6,573 bases of DNA, taken from positions 1 to 6,573 of the forward strand of contig JABGUA010000140.1 in NCBI GenBank assembly GCA_018646825.1, given 5' to 3'. Position 1 is the stretch's first letter. Each line of letters begins with the position of its first letter. Shown in pieces: positions 1 through 5,511 of the stretch. The translations under genes were made by a program, and so were the position numbers. The notes under the pieces were generated by a model that did no database searches, had not been told where the DNA came from, and saw only the letters and a program-made list of their open reading frames with translations. The stretch comes from Piscirickettsiaceae bacterium (lineage in GTDB: Bacteria > Pseudomonadota > Gammaproteobacteria > Nitrosococcales > Methylophagaceae).

Positions 1-87
1 AGCACGGTCTAATTCTGCGACTTCATCAGCATGGTCATTGATGGTGTTACTGACCGCCTGAATTAAGCTAGGAAGAATGTTTGGCAT
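1..87 (-). CDS. dhaL: DhaL-like dihydroxyacetone kinase subunit, N-terminal fragment
   Basis: Only the first 29 codons are in the window; the gene runs off the left edge. The ATG is at 87-85 and the peptide begins MPNILPSLIQAV and ends ADEVAELDRA. In the DhaL/DAK2 family the N-terminal helix ends in an L-D-x-A segment followed at once by the nucleotide-binding GDGDH motif, which would lie just outside the window. DhaL is the ADP/ATP-binding subunit of cytosolic dihydroxyacetone kinase; it phosphorylates dihydroxyacetone together with DhaK. The same reading frame is closed by a stop about 20 codons upstream, and no other ATG lies between, which supports this start. No strong Shine-Dalgarno sequence is visible. 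The call rests on a short stretch, so it is a family-level inference. Confidence 0.55.
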   Translation of the reverse strand, partial: MPNILPSLIQAVSNTINDHADEVAELDRA

Positions 88-206
88 GCTTGGGCCAGCC
101 TTTGTATTTGGGTTAAGAGTAGCGATGCTATTTTATCCTAACTTACTCGTCAACAGCTAGGGCTTAATGGCGATTTTGTAGGGATGAAGAGATGTAATGT
201 GAATAG

Positions 207-235
207 TTGACCTGGTGAATTTTATACGCTAAATT
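207..235 (+). promoter_or_regulatory. Candidate sigma-70 promoter
   Basis: TTGACC (207-212) matches the -35 consensus at five of six positions. It is followed after exactly 17 bp by TAAATT (230-235), a four-of-six match to the -10 box. It points towards the small ORF at 361-546. The rest of the 88-345 stretch shows no other gene. Short matches of this kind arise by chance in AT-rich DNA. Confidence 0.3.
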
Positions 236-360
236 GATAGATGATCCGCTGATTTAATTAACAACTTGCGAGCGGTATATAAGTGCAGCTAAAGCGACGT
301 TGGTATTATCCCCTCCATCGTGCTTACATCTAATCACATGGGGATGTGGAGATGAGACTA

Positions 361-546
361 ATGAACACAAAACTATCAATTTGTGGCCCAATTACCAAAG
401 GCCAGGCTACACAGACATCAGATAGACTTTCCGGATTTTATTCTGAGCAAGCACAAACTAGTTTGTCACGTTCACCAACACCAAGCTGGCGTAAACCAGA
501 TCCAAGTCAATGGCGTTATAGGGTGCGTCGACAAAACGGACATTGA
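361..546 (+). CDS. Small hypothetical protein
   Basis: This is a 61-codon ORF of unknown function. The ATG at 361 is preferred because GGAG lies at 348-351, nine bases upstream. In-frame starts at 346 (GTG) and 352 (ATG) are also possible. The product is polar and basic towards its end (SWRKPDPSQWRYRVRRQNGH), with no membrane segment, signal peptide or motif that I recognise. A candidate promoter lies about 125 bp upstream, and the codons favour A or T at third positions like the neighbouring genes. It converges on the minus-strand HD-GYP gene. A weak hairpin at 559-572 (AACGT, TCTT, ACGTT) lies between them. It may be a real small protein or a chance ORF; an overlapping ORF in another frame has a weaker start. 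Confidence 0.4.
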   Translation: MNTKLSICGPITKGQATQTSDRLSGFYSEQAQTSLSRSPTPSWRKPDPSQWRYRVRRQNGH

Positions 547-586
547 GCCACTGCTTGTAACGTTCTTACGTTTCTTACATAGCGTT

Positions 587-1882
587 TTAAATTGTGCTCA
601 TGTTTGAAAACTGAATGATAGAGTTAAGCCAAGGTCCAATTTGGGTGTCTTGCTGCGTTCTTTGAAAAAGGTGGCGGCGATTGAGTTCTGCGAGTAGGTT
701 TTGTAGCTGCCAAGTATGTTCTTTCATATGGAGGTGAAAAAAAATACTCATTGTCTTATCTTCCTCCATTACTGAGGCCAGATAGTCTGAGTCATCGATA
801 TTCATTCCTGATTCTATAATGTTGTTATTGATACCTCCTATATAACTATCGATAAACTCTATTAGATAGGAACTGGGGAGACGCTCGAGGATGGATAACC
901 ATTCTTTGAGGATTTTATTTAGTTGGAATGATTGTGCAATAAGTTCGCTATCACTATAGTTTTCAGTTGCTTTACTGTCTGGCTCTTCATTGTTAAATAG
1001 CCATTGCCAGGGTTGATAAAATTCGGGGTTGAGCTTTTTTCTGTTCAGGGTGAGTAACATTGAAAGCTCTTTAGCGTGTGCGCATTCACCTTCACCTTCA
1101 TTATTAAATCTACTTGTCATGACCACAGCAATAGCAAGAATTTGCCCAGGAACGCTGATTAAGTCTGATGACTTCCCTGAGGGGTAACCAGATCCATCTA
1201 ATCTCTCATGGTGTTCAAGGACGGCATTGCTGACACCGGACTGATAAACAGGATGATTTGTCAGTAATAAATCAGAAATAATGACATGAACATGTAGGTA
1301 TTTATATTCATTCTGAGTTAGTTTTTTGCCCTCTTCAAATAAGGCCGGCTCGAGATGGATCAGGCCTAAGTCATGGAAGAGAGCCGCTAATAGCGTGGTC
1401 GTGATGGTCTCTACAGCCTGCTCTGATTTACTTGCTAAGTAATAAGCAAGATATACGACAATAAGTGAGTGATTATATAAGTTCTGCCTCTCGGATTTTA
1501 CAGCGGTTAGCTTAAGGGCAATATTATCAGGGAGAGTATGGGTTGAGAGTATGTCTTCTATCGAAACAGCTTCCGTCATATCGCCGGAGAGTTTAGATAG
1601 GGTTTGGCTAGAAAAAACTAGCGCGGCAATATCTGATATTACTGTTGAGATGGTTATTGCATCATCAATAGTAATATTTTCATCAAAATCTTTCTGAAGC
1701 TTATGTTTGACAAGATTAGCATAGACTTTACTATCTATTTTCACGCCTTTGGCTACCAGCTTGACTCCTTTGTCTGAATAGATGTCTTCTGTACATGTGA
1801 TGGTTTGTTTATTACCTAGAGACGTGACTGCTTCTTTATAATGTATGTCCGCGCCGACTATAGCGCTCAAGCTCGCTGACAT
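587..1882 (-). CDS. HD-GYP domain protein, divergent active site
   Basis: A 431-residue cytoplasmic protein with no membrane segment or signal peptide. HD-GYP domains hydrolyse the second messenger c-di-GMP at a di- or tri-metal centre. Residues about 25-65 resemble the small N-terminal module often found before such domains (a T-x-D-I-Y-S-D-K-G pattern, then a hydrophobic strand and K-G). The HD-GYP core spans about 130-260: H138, H170-D171, H199, then HHERLDGSGYP at 224-234, all in the expected order and spacing. Two normally conserved residues are changed. The Lys of the HDxGK motif is Leu174, and the Asp of the later VAD motif, a metal ligand in known structures, is Val253. The protein may therefore be an inactive c-di-GMP sensor or have altered metal use. 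Residues 300-431 are helical and unrecognised. AGGA at 1889-1892 lies six bases before the ATG. Confidence 0.88.
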   Translation of the reverse strand: MSASLSAIVGADIHYKEAVTSLGNKQTITCTEDIYSDKGVKLVAKGVKIDSKVYANLVKHKLQKDFDENITIDDAITISTVISDIAALVFSSQTLSKLSGDMTEAVSIEDILSTHTLPDNIALKLTAVKSERQNLYNHSLIVVYLAYYLASKSEQAVETITTTLLAALFHDLGLIHLEPALFEEGKKLTQNEYKYLHVHVIISDLLLTNHPVYQSGVSNAVLEHHERLDGSGYPSGKSSDLISVPGQILAIAVVMTSRFNNEGEGECAHAKELSMLLTLNRKKLNPEFYQPWQWLFNNEEPDSKATENYSDSELIAQSFQLNKILKEWLSILERLPSSYLIEFIDSYIGGINNNIIESGMNIDDSDYLASVMEEDKTMSIFFHLHMKEHTWQLQNLLAELNRRHLFQRTQQDTQIGPWLNSIIQFSNMSTI

Positions 1883-1914
1883 TGTGTGTCCTATATCAAA
1901 ATACTGCCATTAAT

Positions 1915-1923
1915 TTTATATCA
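1915..1923 (-). promoter_or_regulatory. Candidate extended -10 promoter of the HD-GYP gene
   Basis: Read on the minus strand, TGA followed by TATAAA gives an extended -10 element (TGnTATAAT type), about 33 bp before the start codon. No good -35 box lies 17 bp upstream, which is tolerated by extended -10 promoters. The tRNA terminator further upstream insulates the gene, so it needs its own promoter somewhere in 1883-1998. Confidence 0.3.
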
Positions 1924-1998
1924 AGTCTCTTTTAAGAAGGCGAGTACATGTCACATATTTTTGAGATTAGAGCATTTTTGATTTTTTGGCGCAACAAT

Positions 1999-2034
1999 AA
2001 AAAAAGCCCCAGCATTAAAATAATGCTGGGGCTT
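1999..2034 (-). terminator. Rho-independent terminator of tRNA-Phe
   Basis: A perfect 14-bp stem (2004-2017 with 2021-2034) has a three-base AAA loop. On the minus strand it is followed by a run of seven U encoded by the A tract at 1999-2005. It lies ten bases past the CCA end of the tRNA-Phe remnant, in the same direction. This is what would be expected if the original chromosomal 3' flank of the tRNA gene is still in place. Confidence 0.9.
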
Positions 2035-2043
2035 GAATTTTAT

Positions 2044-2088
2044 TGGTGGCTCGACCTGGAATCGAACCAGGGACACAGGGATTTTCAA
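2044..2088 (-). tRNA. tRNA-Phe 3' half (truncated; island attachment site)
   Basis: Reading the minus strand, the sequence gives the anticodon loop TTGAAAA with anticodon GAA, the 3' anticodon stem TCCCT, a GTGTC variable region, a CCTGG/CCAGG T stem with loop TTCGATT, the 3' acceptor strand TCGAGCC, discriminator A, and CCA. The 5' half is missing. The bases beyond 2088 do not pair with the 3' anticodon stem, and no GGCTCGA 5' acceptor strand or D arm follows. This is the displaced tRNA 3' end typical of the junction left by a tRNA-targeting tyrosine integrase. An intact tRNA-Phe should stand at the far (right) end of the island, outside the window. Confidence 0.85.
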
Positions 2089-2097
2089 TTCAAAAGA

Positions 2098-2129
2098 CTA
2101 GGGTTTTGCTAGGGTTAATAAAATAGGTT
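2098..2129 (+). repeat. CTAGGGTT direct repeats beside the att core
   Basis: CTAGGGTT occurs at 2098-2105 and again at 2109-2116, an 11-bp step. A looser copy (ATAGGTT) is at 2123-2129. The repeats sit 10-40 bp inside the island from the tRNA-Phe remnant. Tyrosine integrases of this type bind short direct repeats (arm sites) beside the crossover core, so these are candidate arm sites. The function is inferred from position. Confidence 0.4.
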
Positions 2130-2176
2130 ATTTTTGCCTTTAAAGTTATATATATCAATACATTTAATGCTTTATG

Positions 2177-2205
2177 TTTATCTCTATAGATAACTCAGAT
2201 ATACT
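2177..2205 (+). promoter_or_regulatory. Candidate integrase promoter
   Basis: TATACT (2200-2205) is a five-of-six -10 match, and a weak -35 (TTTATC, 2177-2182) lies 17 bp upstream. A 6-bp inverted repeat, TTATCT/AGATAA (2178-2183 and 2188-2193), overlaps the region between them and could be an operator. The start codon is at 2271, behind GAGGTGA at 2261-2267. Confidence 0.3.
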
Positions 2206-2222
2206 TGAAATCACTATAAAAA

Positions 2223-2240
2223 CATGACCCAGCCATGACC
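2223..2240 (+). repeat. CATGACC direct repeats upstream of the integrase
   Basis: CATGACC is present at 2223-2229 and 2234-2240, an 11-bp step that places both copies on one face of the helix. They lie about 20 bp downstream of the candidate -10 box. This suits a repressor or excisionase site, for example for the AlpA-like protein at 4118-4315. No direct evidence links them. Confidence 0.35.
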
Positions 2241-2270
2241 TGTGGCATAAAATCATGCTTGAGGTGATAT

Positions 2271-3461
2271 ATGGATAGGAAGTTTCAATTTACGCAGGCC
2301 AGAATAAAAGAGTTGCCCATTCCAGAAAAAGGGCGTGTCGATTATTACGATCTCAAAGTGCCAAAACTAACTTGTAGAGTAAGCAGCACTGGAAATAAAT
2401 CTTTTGTTGTATTGAAGTGGAATGGTTCAACAATGCAACGAGTGACGATTGGAAAGTTTACTGATGTGGCCGTTATAGAAGCACAGAAAAAAGCTCAGAG
2501 CATTTTATCTTCGATTAATTCAGGCATTGATCCCATAGCAGAGAAGCGTAAAAAAGATTTATCAGAAACTAAGTTGGTGGACGTGTTGGAGAAGTATCTA
2601 GCAGGTCGTGACTTAAAGTCATCCACAGTCAAAGACTATCGTTATAAGTTAAAACTAGGCTTTAGTGATTGGCTAAAGCTACCTGTTGCAGGTATTGCAG
2701 AAGATATGGTTTTAAAACGCCAACAACAAATCAGCCAACAAAAAGGTAAAACGACTGCAAACACCACAATGAGAGTATTACGTCTAACTCTGAATTATGC
2801 TCAAGCTGTTGGAATGATAGGCAGTAACCCCACCAGCATACTAAGTAAGGCTCGCCTGTGGCATAAAAATAATCGTAAAGACAGAGTGATACCGAGCCAA
2901 CAATTAAAGGCTTGGCATGAGGCTGTTGAAGCTATGTCTAATCAACGAGCTAAAGTGTATTTATTAATGGCCTTGTATATGGGCTTTCGGAGTTCAGAAT
3001 TATTAACGCTTGAATGGTCACATGTTGATATGAGATCGAAAACAATCACGCTTTATGACACCAAAAATGGCACTAACCACACATTACCTATTCCTAAGCT
3101 AATATAGCCAGATATTAAGACTTTAAAAGATCAGACTGGCAAATATAAATGGGTTTTTGCAGGAGATAAACCAGATAGGCCGATGGCAGTGCCAGCAAAG
3201 CCAATGAAAGCAGTTACAAAAGCTTCAGGTGTGGAGTTTAGTCCACATGATTGTAGGCGTACTTTTGCTACGATAGCTGAGGCTGTCAACCTGCCATTAA
3301 CTATGATTAAACGATTAATGAACCATACAACAACTAATGATGTAACAGGCGGTTATATAGTGACCGAGGAAGAGACTTTAAGACAAGCAGTCAACAAAGT
3401 AGCGGATTACATTCAAGCTAGAGTAACGAAGAAAGATAATGTAATTAAGCTCCGGAGGTAA
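2271..3461 (+). pseudogene. P4-type tyrosine integrase with an in-frame amber stop
   Basis: The frame from ATG 2271 to the TAA ending at 3461 would encode 396 residues, a normal length for tRNA-targeting P4-family integrases. It is interrupted only by TAG at 3105-3107 (codon 279). The protein sequence continues naturally on both sides (LPIPKLI, stop, PDIKTLKDQ), so a single-base change is the simplest cause. The N-terminal arm-binding domain (DUF4102 type, about 1-90) ends with SGIDP, followed by a core-binding domain (about 100-190). The catalytic domain shows R240, K265, H326-D-C-R329, H352 and the nucleophile Y362. The 278-residue product therefore keeps R240 and K265 but loses HxxR, the second His and the Tyr. 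A restart at M305 (3183) has no good ribosome site. Unless the amber codon is suppressed or is a sequencing error, the enzyme is dead. Confidence 0.88.
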
Positions 3462-3553
3462 CGAGTTAATCCTAGCCTCGGATATACAGCCCAAAAGCAG
3501 CCAGGCCTACTTATTGGCTTGTTCTTTTATTGAGCGACGCAAGGAACGAACGC

Positions 3554-4027
3554 ATGAAAAACTTAACCCCAGAGGAACTATTAACAGAGATAAAAAAAAT
3601 ACAAAAAAAACTCAGTGAGGTAAAGACGCTTCCAAGAATAAGTTTGTTGTCACAACTAACAAAAGAGGAAGAAGTGAAAAGAGGAAAGGAAGAAACAAGA
3701 ATAATAAAGGAAAAAGCATCGTTTGAAGCAACAATCAGCATATTAATTGGTTGTTATTTAAAAGCACAAGAAAGATCAACTAGGTATAGCTCACCACCCA
3801 CAAGGTACAGTGAAGTCTTTGCTACTTTGGATTATGAAATAACTCTTTATGAACGAGAACACGGCTCCTTACCGTCTTATTCTGAGTTATGGAATCATCT
3901 TAAAAACAGTCCAAATTATGAATACGATGCAAAGAACAGTGAGATTATTGGCCTAACGATCTTGCCTTTCGACAAAAAAAATATGAGTAAAGACCTTGGT
4001 AATTACGGCTACATACGAAAAAAATAA
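3554..4027 (+). CDS. Hypothetical lysine-rich helical protein
   Basis: This 157-residue protein belongs to no family that I recognise. ATG 3554 is chosen over the in-frame TTG at 3530 because AAGGA lies at 3541-3545, eight bases before the ATG. Residues 1-60 are highly charged and probably form a long helix or coiled coil (EELLTEIKKIQKKLSEV, then KEEEVKRGKEETRIIKEK). Residues about 75-157 are rich in Tyr and probably globular (RYSEVFATLDYEITLYE, then LPSYSELWNHL). There is no signal peptide; one short hydrophobic stretch, TISILIGCYL, is too short to call a membrane helix. It stands between the integrase and the AlpA operon, in the accessory part of the island. Two runs of eight A (3592-3599 and 3603-3610) encode the I-K-K-I-Q-K-K stretch and could cause slippage. 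Confidence 0.7.
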   Translation: MKNLTPEELLTEIKKIQKKLSEVKTLPRISLLSQLTKEEEVKRGKEETRIIKEKASFEATISILIGCYLKAQERSTRYSSPPTRYSEVFATLDYEITLYEREHGSLPSYSELWNHLKNSPNYEYDAKNSEIIGLTILPFDKKNMSKDLGNYGYIRKK

Positions 4028-4086
4028 GGAAAATAAGGAAAGTTAGCTAAATATCCCTAAACAGTCCTATATATTGATTCTCGACC

Positions 4087-4100
4087 CCAGCAAATGCTGG
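4087..4100. promoter_or_regulatory. Short hairpin in the leader of the AlpA-like operon
   Basis: CCAGC, AAAT, GCTGG forms a perfect 5-bp stem with a four-base loop, 17 bp before the excisionase start codon. It may be an operator or an RNA leader hairpin. AT-rich TATATATT at 4068-4075 could supply a -10 element, but no convincing -35 is present. Confidence 0.25.
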
Positions 4101-4117
4101 CTAGATGAGAATGAATA

Positions 4118-4315
4118 ATGAAAACTAAAGAAAACCTAATCACACCTGAGCAAGCTGCCGAATACCTTGGCATGTCGCCGAAAACCATGAATAAATGGCG
4201 TTCAACAGGTGAAAACAATATCCCATATTCAAAAATAGGTCGTTCTGTAAGGTATCGTTTATCCGATCTAGATGCATACATTGCTAAACATTCACATAAT
4301 GTGGAGGTTAAGTAA
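4118..4315 (+). CDS. AlpA/excisionase-family HTH DNA-binding protein
   Basis: A 65-residue protein made almost wholly of a MerR-like winged HTH (HTH_17, excisionase type). The helix-turn-helix runs from I8 to about S29 (TPEQAAEYLGMSPKTMNKWR). The wing and closing helix follow as YSKIGRSVRYRLSDLDAYI (37-55), a classic pattern for this family. Such proteins act as recombination directionality factors, or switch on the integrase gene as P4-like AlpA does in cryptic prophages. Direct repeats before the integrase (2223-2240) are possible targets. It is the first gene of a tight operon; its TAA shares one base with the next ATG (TAATG), which suggests translational coupling. Its own ribosome site is weak. 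The fold is clear; the exact role, excisionase or regulator, is inferred. Confidence 0.85.
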   Translation: MKTKENLITPEQAAEYLGMSPKTMNKWRSTGENNIPYSKIGRSVRYRLSDLDAYIAKHSHNVEVK

Positions 4316-4644
4316 TGAATGGGAGAACTGAAACTATACCACCAGCAGAAACTAAAGTAAGCAGGGGGTTACTAGCATTAATGGCTGGTAGTTCATACTC
4401 CCATTTTGATGCTAAAAGGCAATTGAGTGACTATTGTTCGCCGTTAACCATATTAGAAATTCAAAAGCGTTATGGTGCTGAGATGTTACAAAAAATTGTA
4501 ACCGTTCTAGGTTATCAAGGTAGACCTAAGCGGTGCTGTGAGTATTGGAAAGCATTAGAAGGAGGGGTATGGCCTGAATGTAGAAAAGAAAAAGCCCCCA
4601 ACAGCGACCAAACCGAAAGAGGCTTACAAAATGTACAAGACTAA
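4315..4644 (+). CDS. Putative winged-helix DNA-binding protein
   Basis: A 109-residue protein starting at ATG 4315, behind a strong GGAGG at 4303-4307. Residues about 17-80 look like a winged helix: RGLLALMAGSSYSHFDAKR forms a helix, then a turn and the SPLTILEIQKRYG recognition-type helix, then IVTVLGYQGRPKRCCEYW as a wing. The pattern recalls short HTH_39-like winged-helix proteins common on integrated elements, but I cannot place it firmly. The C-terminal 25 residues are polar and probably disordered. It overlaps the previous gene by one base and the next by 14, so the three are probably co-translated. A role in island gene control or replication is inferred from context only. Confidence 0.65.
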   Translation: MNGRTETIPPAETKVSRGLLALMAGSSYSHFDAKRQLSDYCSPLTILEIQKRYGAEMLQKIVTVLGYQGRPKRCCEYWKALEGGVWPECRKEKAPNSDQTERGLQNVQD

Positions 4645-4816
4645 TATTACCCCCATGATGTCAGTATGGCAAACCCTGCTGACACAATCTAAAACCTTAG
4701 CTGCTAGATTACCTGATACAGGCATAAACCTTGAAAATCTAGCCTTGTTACCCTTCGATGATTTAGTAGGAACCCTAGCTTATCTGAAGCGGCAAAAAGC
4801 AGAAAGGGAGAGGTAA
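4631..4816 (+). CDS. Small hypothetical protein of the island operon
   Basis: A 61-residue protein whose ATG lies inside the end of the preceding gene (14-base overlap) behind AAAGAGG (4615-4622 region), with about eight bases of spacing. Its TAA ends three bases before the next start codon. It is predicted to be mostly helical (VWQTLLTQSKTLAARL, then LPFDDLVGTLAYLKRQKAE), with a basic tail and no membrane segment. I know no family for it. The clean spacing on both sides is the main evidence that it is real. It could be a small partner of the DNA-binding proteins on either side. Confidence 0.6.
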   Translation: MYKTNITPMMSVWQTLLTQSKTLAARLPDTGINLENLALLPFDDLVGTLAYLKRQKAERER

Positions 4817-4819
4817 TGT

Positions 4820-5236
4820 ATGGCTGACAAACAATGGGAGCGCAATAACAATAGAAGAGCTAAGGGACAATATTTCGGGCTACCTCATGCTGTGATGGCT
4901 TCATCTAACTATGTGAAGTTATCAGCCCATGCTGTGAAGTTGCTGAACGATCTTGGCTTACAATTTAATGGGAAAAATAACGGTGATTTATGTGCTACCT
5001 GGTCAATAATGAAAAAACGTGGATGGAAGTCATCCAGTACACTTCACAAAGCAGTTAAAGAGTTGACTTATTACGGGTTTATTGTGAAATCAAGACAGGG
5101 TGGCAGGCATAAGCCGACGCTGTACGCTTTAACCTGGAATAGTGTTGATGAGTGCAAAGGCAAATTAGATATTAACTCGACAAATACACCATTGGGTTAT
5201 TGGCGGGAGGAAAAAACAGATTTTAACCACCATTAA
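4820..5236 (+). CDS. Winged-helix protein, possible replication initiator or iteron-binding protein
   Basis: A 138-residue protein starting at ATG 4820, behind GGAGAGG (4807-4813). The basic N-terminus (KQWERNNNRRAKGQYFGLP) leads into a winged helix at about 34-106. LSAHAVKLLNDLGLQF is the first helix, NNGDL (53-57) a conserved-looking turn, and WSIMKKRGWKSSSTLHKAVKELTYYGFI a helix-turn-helix. SRQGGRHKPTLYALTW forms a wing of a kind seen in plasmid Rep and primary DNA-binding domains. There is no helicase, primase or HUH motif, so it would act by binding DNA rather than by enzyme activity. It is the last gene of the operon, and the phased 18-bp repeats begin 11 bp after its stop codon. That placement, as in iteron plasmids where rep and its binding sites adjoin, is the reason for the Rep suggestion. 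Transcriptional repressor is the main alternative. Confidence 0.7.
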   Translation: MADKQWERNNNRRAKGQYFGLPHAVMASSNYVKLSAHAVKLLNDLGLQFNGKNNGDLCATWSIMKKRGWKSSSTLHKAVKELTYYGFIVKSRQGGRHKPTLYALTWNSVDECKGKLDINSTNTPLGYWREEKTDFNHH

Positions 5237-5246
5237 CAATAGAAAC

Positions 5247-5391
5247 GCTGACTCGCATAGCGACTACATTAATACGCATAGCGAGAGACAAAAACACTGA
5301 TTAGTTCGTATAGAGACTACATGCAAAATGATTAGTACGCATAGCGAGTTAGTCAGCCCCTATTTCGGTAGTAATTAGTACGCATAGCGAG
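5247..5391 (+). repeat. Five helically phased 18-bp repeats (iteron-like array)
   Basis: The consensus is ATTAGTACGCATAGCGAG. Copies begin at 5247 (7 mismatches, core intact), 5268 (1 mismatch), 5300 (4 mismatches), 5331 (exact) and 5374 (exact). All point the same way. The start-to-start distances are 21, 32, 31 and 43 bp, close to 2, 3, 3 and 4 turns of B-DNA, so a bound protein would sit on one face. The core CGCATAGCG is itself a short palindrome around ATA. Copies 1 and 3 also share GACTACAT (5262-5269 and 5315-5322). GCTGACT at 5247-5253 and its complement AGTCAGC at 5351-5357 enclose the first four copies. The array lies just after a winged-helix gene, suggesting a replication origin or operator. 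Confidence 0.8.
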
Positions 5392-5432
5392 AACCTTTAT
5401 ATGTTACCAAAGGGTTATGTTTATTTTTCTTC
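5392..5432 (+). terminator. Candidate terminator of the island operon
   Basis: AACCTTT (5392-5398) pairs with AAAGGGTT (5409-5416) with one bulged G across a ten-base loop. A T-rich run, TGTTTATTTTTCTT, follows. It lies after the repeat array, so operon transcripts would read through the repeats. The stem is only moderately stable. The stretch from 5433 to 5610 shows no gene on the plus strand and no other clear signal. Confidence 0.45.
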
Positions 5433-5511
5433 CAACAAGTTCTATTCCGAGGATATTTCGTACTCCAAATAGTTTTAGCCGTAGTTAGTTAAAATGCGAT
5501 GACGATCCAAA

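Noticed and set aside
383..607. 74-codon plus-strand ORF
   Set aside because: It overlaps the better-supported 361-546 ORF in another frame, has no ribosome site, and runs into the end of the HD-GYP gene.
2044..2120. Complete tRNA-Phe gene
   Set aside because: The D arm and 5' acceptor strand are absent, and the bases beyond the anticodon loop do not pair.
3183..3461. Separate 92-codon gene after the integrase stop
   Set aside because: It is in the same frame as the upstream part and contains the missing catalytic HxxR, His and Tyr, so it is the C-terminal piece of the broken integrase.
3497..3527. Terminator after the integrase (AGCCA...TGGCT)
   Set aside because: It has only five paired bases, a 12-base loop and no continuous U tract; too weak to call.
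3530..3553. TTG start giving eight extra residues to the lysine-rich protein
   Set aside because: No ribosome site precedes it, while AAGGA is well placed before ATG 3554.
3511..3741. Minus-strand ORF opposite the lysine-rich gene
   Set aside because: Its Ser/Phe-rich sequence is the antisense shadow of the A-rich gene on the plus strand.
4057..4281. Minus-strand ORF opposite the AlpA-like gene
   Set aside because: The plus strand encodes a clear HTH protein here; this ORF is an antisense shadow.
5247..5391. CRISPR array or transposon end
   Set aside because: Spacers are 3-25 bp, copies are imperfect, and there is no Cas gene, transposase or target duplication. The helical phasing fits protein-binding sites better.
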